From NIOZ-UU13 sp035528395 (GTDB lineage Bacteria > Planctomycetota > Phycisphaerae > Sedimentisphaerales > Anaerobacaceae), in the NCBI GenBank assembly GCA_035528395.1, contig DATKYR010000071.1, positions 6,583 through 70,582 of the forward strand: DNA of 64,000 bases. The letters run 5' to 3'. Position 1 is the stretch's first letter. Every line of letters begins with the position of its first letter. Both the position numbers and the translations under genes were made by a program. A model generated the notes under the pieces. The model did not search any database and was not told where the DNA came from. It saw nothing but the letters and a program-made list of their open reading frames with translations. Below, piece by piece: positions 49,298-56,983 of the stretch.

Positions 49298-49732
49298 CTA
49301 AATTTGATAATTTAACGTTTTGTTTCCTTTTGTCCCGTCGACCAAATCCTGGAGCGTCATAGATTGCAGGACATCTTCAATTGCATTCTGCACCTTCACC
49401 CAGAGGTCTCTGGCAGCACAATCCGAGGCCCGAACACAGTAATCTTTGTTTTCAACACATTCGACAGTAGTTACGGTGCCCTCCAGGCAATGCAAAACGT
49501 CAATAAGCTCAATCTGGTCCGGCGCTTTGGCAAGCATATAACCGCCTTTGGAACCCCTGATACTTCTGACAAATCCCGCCGCCTTGAGAACAACCATCAA
49601 TTGTTCGAGATATTTGACAGATATATCCTGCCTCTGAGCAATGATTTTCAACCGCAAAGGGCTTTTATCGCCGCTCATTGCCAATTCTAATATGGCCCTT
49701 ATGCCATATCTGGTCCGAGTCGATAGCTTCAT
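49298..49732 (-). CDS. Rrf2-family regulator with possible Fe-S ligands
   Basis: 144 residues. Winged helix: MKLSTRTRYGIRAILELAMS, then IAQRQDISVKYLEQLMVVLK AAG and RSIRGSKGGYMLAK, typical of Rrf2/IscR/CymR. C92, C99 and C105 lie in the loop where IscR and NsrR hold an Fe-S cluster (C-x6-C-x5-C here). It heads the operon of cysteine, methionine and Fe-S genes, so it probably senses Fe-S status or, like CymR, cysteine supply. A palindrome in its promoter suggests autoregulation. It is divergent from the glycosyltransferase gene at 50001. Confidence 0.9.
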   Translation of the reverse strand: MKLSTRTRYGIRAILELAMSGDKSPLRLKIIAQRQDISVKYLEQLMVVLKAAGFVRSIRGSKGGYMLAKAPDQIELIDVLHCLEGTVTTVECVENKDYCVRASDCAARDLWVKVQNAIEDVLQSMTLQDLVDGTKGNKTLNYQI

Positions 49733-49751
49733 AAGCGATTTCCTATAATTC

Positions 49752-49766
49752 CTACTAAAATAGTAG
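49752..49766. promoter_or_regulatory. Palindromic operator of the sulfur operon
   Basis: CTACTAAAATAGTAG is a perfect dyad (CTACTA-AAA-TAGTAG) placed 20 bases before the Rrf2 start and immediately after the proposed -10. A dimeric Rrf2 regulator bound there would block transcription. Confidence 0.6.
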
Positions 49767-49769
49767 AAT

Positions 49770-49799
49770 AATATACGTTTATATCCATTTCCAGTGCAA
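49770..49799 (-). promoter_or_regulatory. Promoter of the sulfur operon
   Basis: Minus strand TTGCAC (49794-49799) and TATATT (49770-49775), spacer 18. The dyad at 49752-49766 covers the expected transcription start. Confidence 0.5.
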
Positions 49800-50000
49800 A
49801 ATAAAATAAAAATTAGAGAAAAATTTTAAAATATTCGTTTAATTTTGTATTTTAAGCCACTGACGAGACACAATAAATTCAACCGTCCGGAAAAAACATT
49901 TTTTATGCGGCTCAAGAGTCAATTCGCTTGACAGCTTAACGAGCTACTCCTAAAATGAACGTAGTTCACTTTATCACTATTTAAAAACGGGGCACTAAGA
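49800..50000. other. AT-rich intergenic region between divergent genes
   Basis: Between the Rrf2 promoter and the glycosyltransferase start there is an AT-rich stretch with no ORF or repeat that I could recognise. It should hold the promoter of the glycosyltransferase gene, which has CGGGGCAC as its only RBS-like element. Confidence 0.3.
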
Positions 50001-52352
50001 ATGACAAAAGGTTCACCAAAAAAAGTGGTGTTTATCGCTTCATTCCCCCCAAGAAAATGCGGCATTGCGACATTCACATCGGACCTTATAAAAAGCACCG
50101 CTTCGGCCGCCAAAGGTGAATTCGAACCGCTGGTAGTCGCAATGCAGTCGGGTGACCAAAAATATAACGACCCGGTCAAGTTTGAAATCCGCCAGAATGT
50201 TAAAAATGATTACATTTGTGCGGCCGACTATATCAATTTCAGCCACGTTGACGCGGTCTCGGTCCAGCACGAATTCGGTCTTTTCGGCGGTGAAGCCGGT
50301 GCATATCTGAGTTTGCTGCTCAACAGACTAAAGGCCCCGGTAATAACTACGCTTCATACAATCCTCGATGAACCGGATGCGGATTATCATAAAGCATTAG
50401 TGGACGTCTGCAACGCCTCTTACAAAGTAATCACTATGAACGAACGCGGCGTCAGTATGCTGCGGGACATTTACAATATACCCACCAAAAAGATAAAATT
50501 GATTGCACACGGCATACCGGATTTGCCGTTCGTTGACAGCAACTACTACAAGCACAAATTCGGCATGGAAGACCGAAAAACTATTTTGACATTCGGCCTG
50601 CTCAACAAGAACAAGGGCATAGAAGTGATGCTCAGGGCGATGCCGGCTATAATCGAGGCTGAGCCGTCCGTTATGTACATAGTCCTGGGTATGACACATC
50701 CGAACATACTCAAACATGAGGGTGAGTCATATAGATTCAGCCTGCAGCAAATGGTAAAAGACTTAAATCTTCAGGAACACGTGATCTTTCACAACAGGTT
50801 CGTAAGTGACCAGGAGCTTCATAACTTCTTGTGTACAGCCGACCTCTACGTTACGCCTTATATAAACGTTAAACAACTTACCAGCGGCACGTTATCATTT
50901 GCGGTTGGCACCGGTAAGGCGGTCGTCTCCACCCCCTATTGGGCAGCCCAGGAACTGCTGGCCGACGGCCGGGGCAAGCTGGTACGATTCGGGGATTCTC
51001 AACAAATAGCTGAAACAATAATTGAAATACTTCAGAAAGATTCGGAGTTTTATTCTCTGCGAAGACGGGCCTACGAGTATGGCAGGTCCAGAACCTGGCC
51101 CAAAATCGGGCAGGCATACTGGAGATTATTCAAGGCAAAACGACTGCCTCTGCGCATTGCCGCGAAAACCACGTTATCAATTGAGGTACCTGAGGCTTCA
51201 TTAGACCATGTACAAAAGCTAACCGATGACACCGGTATGTACCAGCACGCCAATTACACAATACCAAACCGCGAACACGGCTACTGCACAGATGATAATG
51301 CGAGGGGTGTAATAGCAATGGACAAGTATTACGCCCAGTATTCCGAGCCGCAGGCGCTCCATCTTCTCGATACATATTTGTCCTTCATCATACATTCCCA
51401 AAGCAGCGACGGCACAATCAGAAACTTTATGAATTTCGACAGAACGTGGCTGCACAATGAACCTCTAAATGATGCCTTTGGTCGAGTACTATGGGCGCTC
51501 GGAACGGTTATGGCACAACCACCAACTCCGGCATACCTATCGATTGCCAAAAGCTCGTTTGATAAATCGGTAGAACACATCCAGAAACAGCTTCCAAGGG
51601 GTATGGCTTATTCGATACTCGGCATGTGTGATTATCTAAAACAGTTCCCCGGAGCCAGTGACATAAAACGCCAGCTGGAAATAACCGCAGACGGACTTAT
51701 AACCCAATACGAAGAAAATAATTATCCTGAGTGGAAATGGTTTGAAGATGTTCTCACATACGATAATGCAGTTTTGCCGCATGCCCTATTTGTGGCCGGC
51801 CAAACTTCCGAGAATAAGAAATACCTCGAAATTGCAGAAAAAACCTGCGAATTCCTGCTGGAAAATACCTTTAACGGTGAATATTTCAGATTCGTCGGCT
51901 GTAAAGGGTGGTACGATCGGGGCAAGACACGGGCCAGTTTTGACCAGCAACCTATAGAGGCCTCAAGCATAGTTATGATGCTACGGGCCGCTTATGATGC
52001 CACTCAAAAAGAGAGATTTCTGACACTTCAGAGAAAAGCCTTTGACTGGTTTCTTGGCCAAAATGAACTGCATATTCCGCTCTATAACTTCAGAACAAAA
52101 GGATGTTACGACGGCCTTGTTCCCGACGGTGTCAATACCAATCAGGGCGCCGAAAGCACGCTCAGCTTTCTTTTAAGCCTGCTGGCGATAGTGGAAAGTT
52201 ACGCTATAGTTGACAAAATCCAGGGCGGTAAAAAAGGTCTTTCCTCAAGCCGGACAAACATAATAAAACAGATAACCGAAAAACCGCAACCAATAAAAAG
52301 TATACCTACCAATACCAAATCCAGGAAAAAACAGGTCGAAGAACCGGCTTAA
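50001..52352 (+). CDS. GT4 glycosyltransferase with C-terminal helical (alpha/alpha-barrel-like) domain
   Basis: 783 residues. The first 390 are a GT-B, family 4 transferase: VVFIASFPPRKCGIATFTSD, a HEFGLFGGEAGAYLS acceptor region, ILTFGLLNKNKGIEVMLRAM and TPYINVKQLTSGTLSFAVGT with the donor-site Glu-type loop altered. From about 400 the chain is a repeated-helix domain with NREHGYCTDDNARGVIAMD, MNFDRTWLHNEPLNDAFGR and QPIEASSIVMMLRAAYDATQ, like glycoside-processing (alpha/alpha)6 folds. The combination suggests synthesis or phosphorolytic processing of a glycan, such as mannosylated polymers. Exonuclease III follows after 11 bases. Confidence 0.8.
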   Translation: MTKGSPKKVVFIASFPPRKCGIATFTSDLIKSTASAAKGEFEPLVVAMQSGDQKYNDPVKFEIRQNVKNDYICAADYINFSHVDAVSVQHEFGLFGGEAGAYLSLLLNRLKAPVITTLHTILDEPDADYHKALVDVCNASYKVITMNERGVSMLRDIYNIPTKKIKLIAHGIPDLPFVDSNYYKHKFGMEDRKTILTFGLLNKNKGIEVMLRAMPAIIEAEPSVMYIVLGMTHPNILKHEGESYRFSLQQMVKDLNLQEHVIFHNRFVSDQELHNFLCTADLYVTPYINVKQLTSGTLSFAVGTGKAVVSTPYWAAQELLADGRGKLVRFGDSQQIAETIIEILQKDSEFYSLRRRAYEYGRSRTWPKIGQAYWRLFKAKRLPLRIAAKTTLSIEVPEASLDHVQKLTDDTGMYQHANYTIPNREHGYCTDDNARGVIAMDKYYAQYSEPQALHLLDTYLSFIIHSQSSDGTIRNFMNFDRTWLHNEPLNDAFGRVLWALGTVMAQPPTPAYLSIAKSSFDKSVEHIQKQLPRGMAYSILGMCDYLKQFPGASDIKRQLEITADGLITQYEENNYPEWKWFEDVLTYDNAVLPHALFVAGQTSENKKYLEIAEKTCEFLLENTFNGEYFRFVGCKGWYDRGKTRASFDQQPIEASSIVMMLRAAYDATQKERFLTLQRKAFDWFLGQNELHIPLYNFRTKGCYDGLVPDGVNTNQGAESTLSFLLSLLAIVESYAIVDKIQGGKKGLSSSRTNIIKQITEKPQPIKSIPTNTKSRKKQVEEPA

Positions 52353-52363
52353 AAGCAGCCTAA

Positions 52364-53134
52364 ATGAAAGTTGCCAGCTTTAATGTTAATTCCCTTCGTG
52401 CCCGATTGCCCATCGTGCTTGCGTGGCTCGCCGAGTATCAGCCGACTATTCTATGCGTTCAGGAGACCAAGGTTCAGGACGGAGATTTCCCAATCGAGGC
52501 GTTTGACGAGACCGAGTACGGATATGTCTTCAAAGGACAAAAAAGTTATAACGGCGTGGCAATATTCAGCAGAAGTGAAATCGCCAATGTAAAATCCGGC
52601 TTCGACGATGAGCCAAAAGACGAGGCTCGTTTGATTAAGGCGGAAATTGACGGCGTAATTATCGTCAATACATATATCCCACAAGGTTATTTGCCGGACT
52701 CTCAAAAATTCGAATATAAGCTGAACTGGTTCAATCGTCTGCTAAGGTTTTTCGAAAAGAACTTCAAGCCCACCGACCCTGTTCTCTGGGTGGGAGACCT
52801 TAATGTAGCACCGCAACCGATAGATGTTTATGACCCTGTAAACTTATCAGGGCACGTCTGTTATCATCCGCAAGTTCATAAAGCGTTTGAGAATGTCGTT
52901 CAATGGGGATTTGTCGATGTATTCAGGATGCACTGTAAAGAAGCCGGTCAATATACATTCTGGGATTACAGACTAAATTCATTCGAACGTAATCTTGGCT
53001 GGCGCTTAGACCACATTATGGCCACAAAGCCCCTGGTAGAAAAGTGTACTGCTTGCTATATAGATAAACAGCCACGCCTTACAGAGCGTCCAAGCGACCA
53101 TACACCCATTATCGCTGAGTTTGACATTTCTTGA
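52364..53134 (+). CDS. xth: Exonuclease III / AP endonuclease
   Basis: 256 residues of the EEP fold: MKVASFNVNSLRARLPIVLA WL, the metal Glu in CVQETKVQD, VGDLNVAPQPIDVYDP and the catalytic His-Asp end RPSDHTPIIAEF. It cuts DNA at abasic sites and has 3'-5' exonuclease activity in base excision repair. It probably shares a transcript with the glycosyltransferase gene. Confidence 0.95.
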   Translation: MKVASFNVNSLRARLPIVLAWLAEYQPTILCVQETKVQDGDFPIEAFDETEYGYVFKGQKSYNGVAIFSRSEIANVKSGFDDEPKDEARLIKAEIDGVIIVNTYIPQGYLPDSQKFEYKLNWFNRLLRFFEKNFKPTDPVLWVGDLNVAPQPIDVYDPVNLSGHVCYHPQVHKAFENVVQWGFVDVFRMHCKEAGQYTFWDYRLNSFERNLGWRLDHIMATKPLVEKCTACYIDKQPRLTERPSDHTPIIAEFDIS

Positions 53135-53220
53135 TGTCGACCTTTTTCCATAGCCATAATTCTACAGGATTTTGGCTTAAAAACAATATGGGCTCTCTTT
53201 TTTATAGTGCAAAAACTCTG

Positions 53221-53397
53221 TTAAATGTTATCAGTGACAATAGTAAATTGGCCATTTTTAAAAAAGAATGAGTTGATCCTTATAACGAAATGGACTCTTT
53301 GGCCTTTGACTCTCGCACGTATTATCTGAGGAGGTAAAAGTTCATTTGAAATCAGGATTTTCAGAAGCTCTTCAAGACTAAAAGTTATTTTTGCCAT
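53221..53397 (-). CDS. 58-residue small protein
   Basis: ATG 53397, with CAGGG seven bases upstream, to TAA 53221: MAKITFSLEELLKILISNEL followed by LPPQIIRARVKGQRVHFVIR and a hydrophobic end. The composition is natural, with a helix then beta strands; no cysteine or membrane helix. It starts 36 bases after the stop of the secreted-protein gene on the same strand, so it is probably co-transcribed. No family recognised. It is the only gene in 53135-53432. Confidence 0.55.
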   Translation of the reverse strand: MAKITFSLEELLKILISNELLPPQIIRARVKGQRVHFVIRINSFFFKNGQFTIVTDNI

Positions 53398-53432
53398 AGT
53401 TACCCTGTCCCGGATTTTCTGAGGCTCATTTT

Positions 53433-54524
53433 TTACTTTTGATAATCCCGGCTCGACAGAATATTTGACGATACTGGTGGAAGAAGGTTTATTGGCCCAA
53501 TATATTTTTTCGCCACCACGATATCATCAAACCAAACCTTACTGACGTACCCCGGAGGAGCTTTGGTGATATATAGCAGAACCCAGAGGAAGTTCAACTT
53601 CAGATCCTTTACACTGCGCCATTGAAAGCCCTCGAACGGCACACCTTCCGGGCTCGGGATAAAGCTGTCCCATACCCATCTGCCTTTTGGAAATCCTTTG
53701 CCAAGGTAACTGACTACCTGGCCATCTTTGCTCCAGGGTTTGCTGTCAATCCATAATGCCTGCCGGCCATTGTGCTCGGTGACAGGGTCGTTCATTTTCA
53801 TCATCAGCTCGACACATATCCACCTGCCTCGCTCGGCTTTGAGGTTCCGGTCGTTGATGAAGTCATGCCCCCATGATTTTTTGTCCGGCGAAGACCTCAT
53901 CCCCATCCAGTAGGAATAGAAATCCCATCGCCAATTCCTGCCGAACGGCTCAACACCGGTAGTAAATCGTTCGTTGCCGGACGGTCGAATTCCCGCCCCT
54001 CCCTGAGGCCATGGGGTTGGAGGGTTGTAACCTCCAACGTGAAAAAAATGGTGTATGGGATAGCAGTTCGTGTCAAATTTTACATAAAAACGAACAAAGA
54101 GCTTTTCATAGCCGGGCAAAAGACGCCTGTACAAATGGCCACCAGTACTTTTACCACCAATATGTGTCATCAAAAGTGAATGTTTGCCGGCACTTCCCGG
54201 AGGTACATCTCTCGAAAGTGACATAATTTCGATACTCTTTACACTTTCCCAACGTGATTTTACGACTTCCAAAGAATCCTCTTCAAAATTCTCTGTAAAA
54301 ATCACATCCGGGTCGTTCTCGATACCTTTGTCACCCGGGTATTTATTTGCCAGAGCATCCTCGATTAATGAGTCTACTTCACCTTTGGGGGTACGACGAA
54401 CATCTTCTTCGGGCACCTCGGTTTGGAGTTTTGCTTCTGATAAGGCGTTGTAATCACCGAGAACTGGATTGCCAACATTAGCTATAAACAACGAAATACT
54501 GATGCAGAGAAGAAAGCTCTTCAT
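53433..54524 (-). CDS. Secreted protein with jelly-roll-like body
   Basis: GGAG eight bases upstream selects ATG 54524; 363 residues. A signal peptide (FLLCISISLFIANVGNPVLG) is followed by a beta-rich region: IFTENFEEDSLEVVKSRWES, HLYRRLLPGYEKLFVRFYVK, WICVELMMKMNDPVTEHNGR and VWFDDIVVAKKYIGPI. The 'NFE...W...FVRFYVKF...WFDDIVVA' succession is that of carbohydrate-active beta-sandwiches (polysaccharide lyase or LamG-like), so a secreted glycan-binding or degrading protein is likely. No catalytic residues can be assigned. Confidence 0.6.
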   Translation of the reverse strand: MKSFLLCISISLFIANVGNPVLGDYNALSEAKLQTEVPEEDVRRTPKGEVDSLIEDALANKYPGDKGIENDPDVIFTENFEEDSLEVVKSRWESVKSIEIMSLSRDVPPGSAGKHSLLMTHIGGKSTGGHLYRRLLPGYEKLFVRFYVKFDTNCYPIHHFFHVGGYNPPTPWPQGGAGIRPSGNERFTTGVEPFGRNWRWDFYSYWMGMRSSPDKKSWGHDFINDRNLKAERGRWICVELMMKMNDPVTEHNGRQALWIDSKPWSKDGQVVSYLGKGFPKGRWVWDSFIPSPEGVPFEGFQWRSVKDLKLNFLWVLLYITKAPPGYVSKVWFDDIVVAKKYIGPINLLPPVSSNILSSRDYQK

Positions 54525-54635
54525 AAAAAGAAACTCCAACTTCAGATAATGCGCTTTGACTGTAATAAGTTAACCGACACACGAATCCGAGCAAATTCAG
54601 TTACCTGCAAACATATTCTTTTACGCCATTGCATA

Positions 54636-54677
54636 TTATTTCTCCAATGCTTTTAAGAACTCCTCCACAGCAGGCAT
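54636..54677 (-). pseudogene. hicA toxin remnant
   Basis: ATG 54677 overlaps the hicB stop, as in intact hicBA pairs, and reads MPAVEEFLKALEK-stop, resembling the first helix of HicA (a '...FLKALEK.G' pattern). The dsRBD-like rest with the catalytic His is missing. Confidence 0.4.
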
Positions 54678-54890
54678 CAAACATGGACCTCCACCTGGCG
54701 GGTACTTACAGTAAGAGGCATCCCTTTTTCAGCTTCGCACTTCCAAACATTCCTTGATTGCCTCCCAAATGTTACTCTCAGCCTCTTGTTCGGTCTTGCC
54801 TTGACTTATACAGCCAGGGATAGATGGACATTCGGCGATGAACACTCCGTCTTCATCCCGAAATATAGTGATAAAGAACTTGATATTTTT
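54677..54890 (-). pseudogene. hicB antitoxin pseudogene
   Basis: Minus-strand fragments read KFFITIFRDEDGVFIAECPS, then IPGCISQGKTEQEAESNIWE and AIKECLEV, followed after a frameshift near 54735 by EKGMPLTVSTRQVEVHV-stop. This is the complete HicB fold in two frames. No in-frame start codon exists between the K and an upstream TAA. Thus both start and frame are lost. Confidence 0.75.
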
Positions 54891-54928
54891 CCCTCTTTTA
54901 TTCTCGACACATTAACAGGTAATGCATA

Positions 54929-54999
54929 CTGGGGAACCAGGATTCGGACCTGGACTAACTGATCCAGAGTCAGTCGTGCTACCGTTACACTATTCCCCA
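54929..54999 (-). tRNA. tRNA-Gln(CTG)
   Basis: Minus strand: acceptor TGGGGAA pairs with TTCCCCA, discriminator G. Anticodon arm ACTGA-CTCTGGA-TCAGT gives CTG. T-arm CCAGG-TCCGAAT-CCTGG. 71 bases. The first U-A pair is typical of glutamine tRNAs. Confidence 0.95.
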
Positions 55000-55076
55000 A
55001 TAATTCATTCCTCGATTCTCGATACCGGATGCTCGCTGCTGGAACGAAAATCGAGCTCTAATCCACTTGATACTAT

Positions 55077-55676
55077 TTATTCTTTTTTATCAGCAATTCC
55101 ACCAAATTCAAGAAATTTCCAGCCCGCCGGCAGGACCGCCGCCGCCAATGCTATCTTCAAAAGGTCGCCGACCACAAAAGGATATAAGCCCACAGCCGGC
55201 ACGGCCTTGTTGATACCCGTCAGGCAGCACAGCCAGAGCAAACCAAAAGCATAAATGACGATATTGCCCAAAACCATCGCCAAAACGGTAGTTGCAACCC
55301 GCCTGTCCCATCCCTTCTGTGCCAAGAATCCTGTGATGTACGCAGCAGGGATGAAACCAAGCAGATACCCCCCGGTCGGCCCTATTAGTACGGCAAAACC
55401 GCCACCCAGCGCAAAGACGGGCAAGCCCGCCAGACCCTGCAATATATACGCAAGAACACACAAGCTGCCTCGCCAGGGGCCGAGCAGCGTCCCTATCATC
55501 AGGACAGCAAAGGTCTGGCCTGTAACGGGAACAGGACTAAAGGGGAGCAGAATCTTGACCTGGGCACACAAACCAATGAGCAAAGAACCGCCAATGACCA
55601 AAGAGATATCATAAAATACGGCACGCCTTCTCTCACAAGGCCGTAGAAGGTCAGCCATAGTTGCGCTTGCCAGCAT
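55077..55676 (-). CDS. bioY: Biotin transporter BioY
   Basis: 199 residues with six membrane helices. SPVPVTGQTFAVLMIGTLLG, then LAYILQGLAGLPVFALGGG and LIGPTGGYLLGFIPAAYITG are the BioY substrate-binding core. BioY is the S component of the biotin ECF transporter and can work alone or with the ECF module; no ecfA or ecfT gene is nearby. The start may be M7 (MADLLRP). No BirA-type operator was seen upstream. Confidence 0.95.
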   Translation of the reverse strand: MLASATMADLLRPCERRRAVFYDISLVIGGSLLIGLCAQVKILLPFSPVPVTGQTFAVLMIGTLLGPWRGSLCVLAYILQGLAGLPVFALGGGFAVLIGPTGGYLLGFIPAAYITGFLAQKGWDRRVATTVLAMVLGNIVIYAFGLLWLCCLTGINKAVPAVGLYPFVVGDLLKIALAAAVLPAGWKFLEFGGIADKKE

Positions 55677-56096
55677 ATCTTCTCCATCAACAATAATTCG
55701 ATGCTCCCATAATCTCTGAAAGCACTATATCCTGCCGGTCATTATATTTGAAGCGCCCTGTCGCGTCAAATGGCATATTGGGGAGCTTCCAGAATTTTGA
55801 AATACACATTGTCCGCCAGCGAAGCAATACATAATCAATAGTCGGTGGTCAACTAACAAAGGATTCTATACCGAACAATCCTTTTTCAGCCATATTTTTC
55901 ATCTCTATAGCGGTGAAAACCCAATACCGGGATATTCATTTTCTGGTTTTTTATTGCAGAAAAAGCCGATTTAATATATAATACTTTTGCAAAACATCCC
56001 TGAGATATTCGGAAGATACGAAACTCAGGGAACAGAATATTCATTTTGCGCACCAAATCGATATACAAAATGTTGATAGAAACGGAAGGTGGCTTT
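55677..56096 (+). promoter_or_regulatory. Intergenic region with promoter and hairpin before the pseudopilin gene
   Basis: No gene is supported here. On the plus strand TTGCAG (55954-55959) and TATAAT (55977-55982) with a 17-base spacer form a strong promoter. The transcript would start near 55989 and soon contains CCCTGAG...CTCAGGG (55998-56004 with 56024-56030), a 7-bp stem with inner symmetry. Another stem AAGGATT...AATCCTT followed by T's lies near 55859-55884. Confidence 0.6.
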
Positions 56097-56930
56097 ATGA
56101 ACAAATCAAGAGGGTTCACGTTAATAGAGCTATTGGTTGTAATTGCCATTATTGCGTTATTGATGGCGATATTGATGCCGGCCCTCAACCGGGCAAAGAA
56201 ACAAGCGAGGTCAGCCGCCTGCAAGGTGAACCTTCACCAATGGAGCCAGATCTGGGCGATGTATTGCAATGATAACAACGGCTATTTCTGTATGGAAGCT
56301 GAAGGCTCCAGCGATTGGCCGCGTGGGAACTGGATACTGGCGCTTAGGCCTTTTTACAGGACAAGAGCGGGTATTCTCTTATGCCCGATGGCAAAAAAAA
56401 GGCTGGCCGAGGGGGCCAACTATGTAAGCCATGGTGGTCCATTTAAGACCTATATTATGGGGACAGGCGGAATAGAAAACCGCCGGGAAGAAGCCAGCTA
56501 TGGGGCAAATTGCTGGCTTTTTAATGCACGGCCGGGGCAGGATGTCATCCAGCAACGTCCGGTTGAATGGAACTGGAAGAGCACCGATGTAAAAGGCGGA
56601 AACGAAATATCCGTCTTTGCCGATACCATGTGGCGGGGAGGTGGGCCCTTCTATCAGAACAACAGCCCTCAGTCCATCCGGATTGCCCCTCCCGAAGTTG
56701 ATAGTCAGTGGGTTGCCGCTAATCATGAAATGAAGCATTACGCCATCAACCGGCACAATGGGTCTAATAATCATTTGTTTTTGGACTGGTCTGTTAGAAA
56801 AGTGGACATTAAGGAGTTGTGGAAACTCAAGTGGCATCGGCAGTACAACATAAACGGCGGCTGGACAATGGCAGGCGGGGTTATGCCTGGTGACTGGCCG
56901 AGCTGGATGAGGAACTTTAAAGAATACTAA
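56097..56930 (+). CDS. Prepilin-like protein (type II secretion pseudopilin family)
   Basis: GGAAGGTGG upstream selects ATG 56097; 277 residues. The type III signal SRG-FTLIELLVVIAIIALL with the conserved Glu at +5 is textbook, followed by the N-terminal helix (MPALNRAKKQARSAACKVNL). The rest is a long globular body with HQWSQIWAMYCNDNNGYF, WILALRPFYRTRAGILLCP and a C-terminal HNGSNNHLFLDWSVRKVD, the pattern of the planctomycete 'H-x9-DG'-like proteins, found in large families in Phycisphaerae. It has a promoter of its own and is not near secretion genes. Confidence 0.88.
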   Translation: MNKSRGFTLIELLVVIAIIALLMAILMPALNRAKKQARSAACKVNLHQWSQIWAMYCNDNNGYFCMEAEGSSDWPRGNWILALRPFYRTRAGILLCPMAKKRLAEGANYVSHGGPFKTYIMGTGGIENRREEASYGANCWLFNARPGQDVIQQRPVEWNWKSTDVKGGNEISVFADTMWRGGGPFYQNNSPQSIRIAPPEVDSQWVAANHEMKHYAINRHNGSNNHLFLDWSVRKVDIKELWKLKWHRQYNINGGWTMAGGVMPGDWPSWMRNFKEY

Positions 56931-56983
56931 AAGAATTGCCCGGTCAACCCAACGTAACAATAGCCCCTTTATTTGTTATCTGT

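Noticed and set aside
54806..55000. Open frame across tRNA-Gln and the hicB start region
   Set aside because: It reads through the tRNA gene; the tRNA and the hicB relic explain the sequence.
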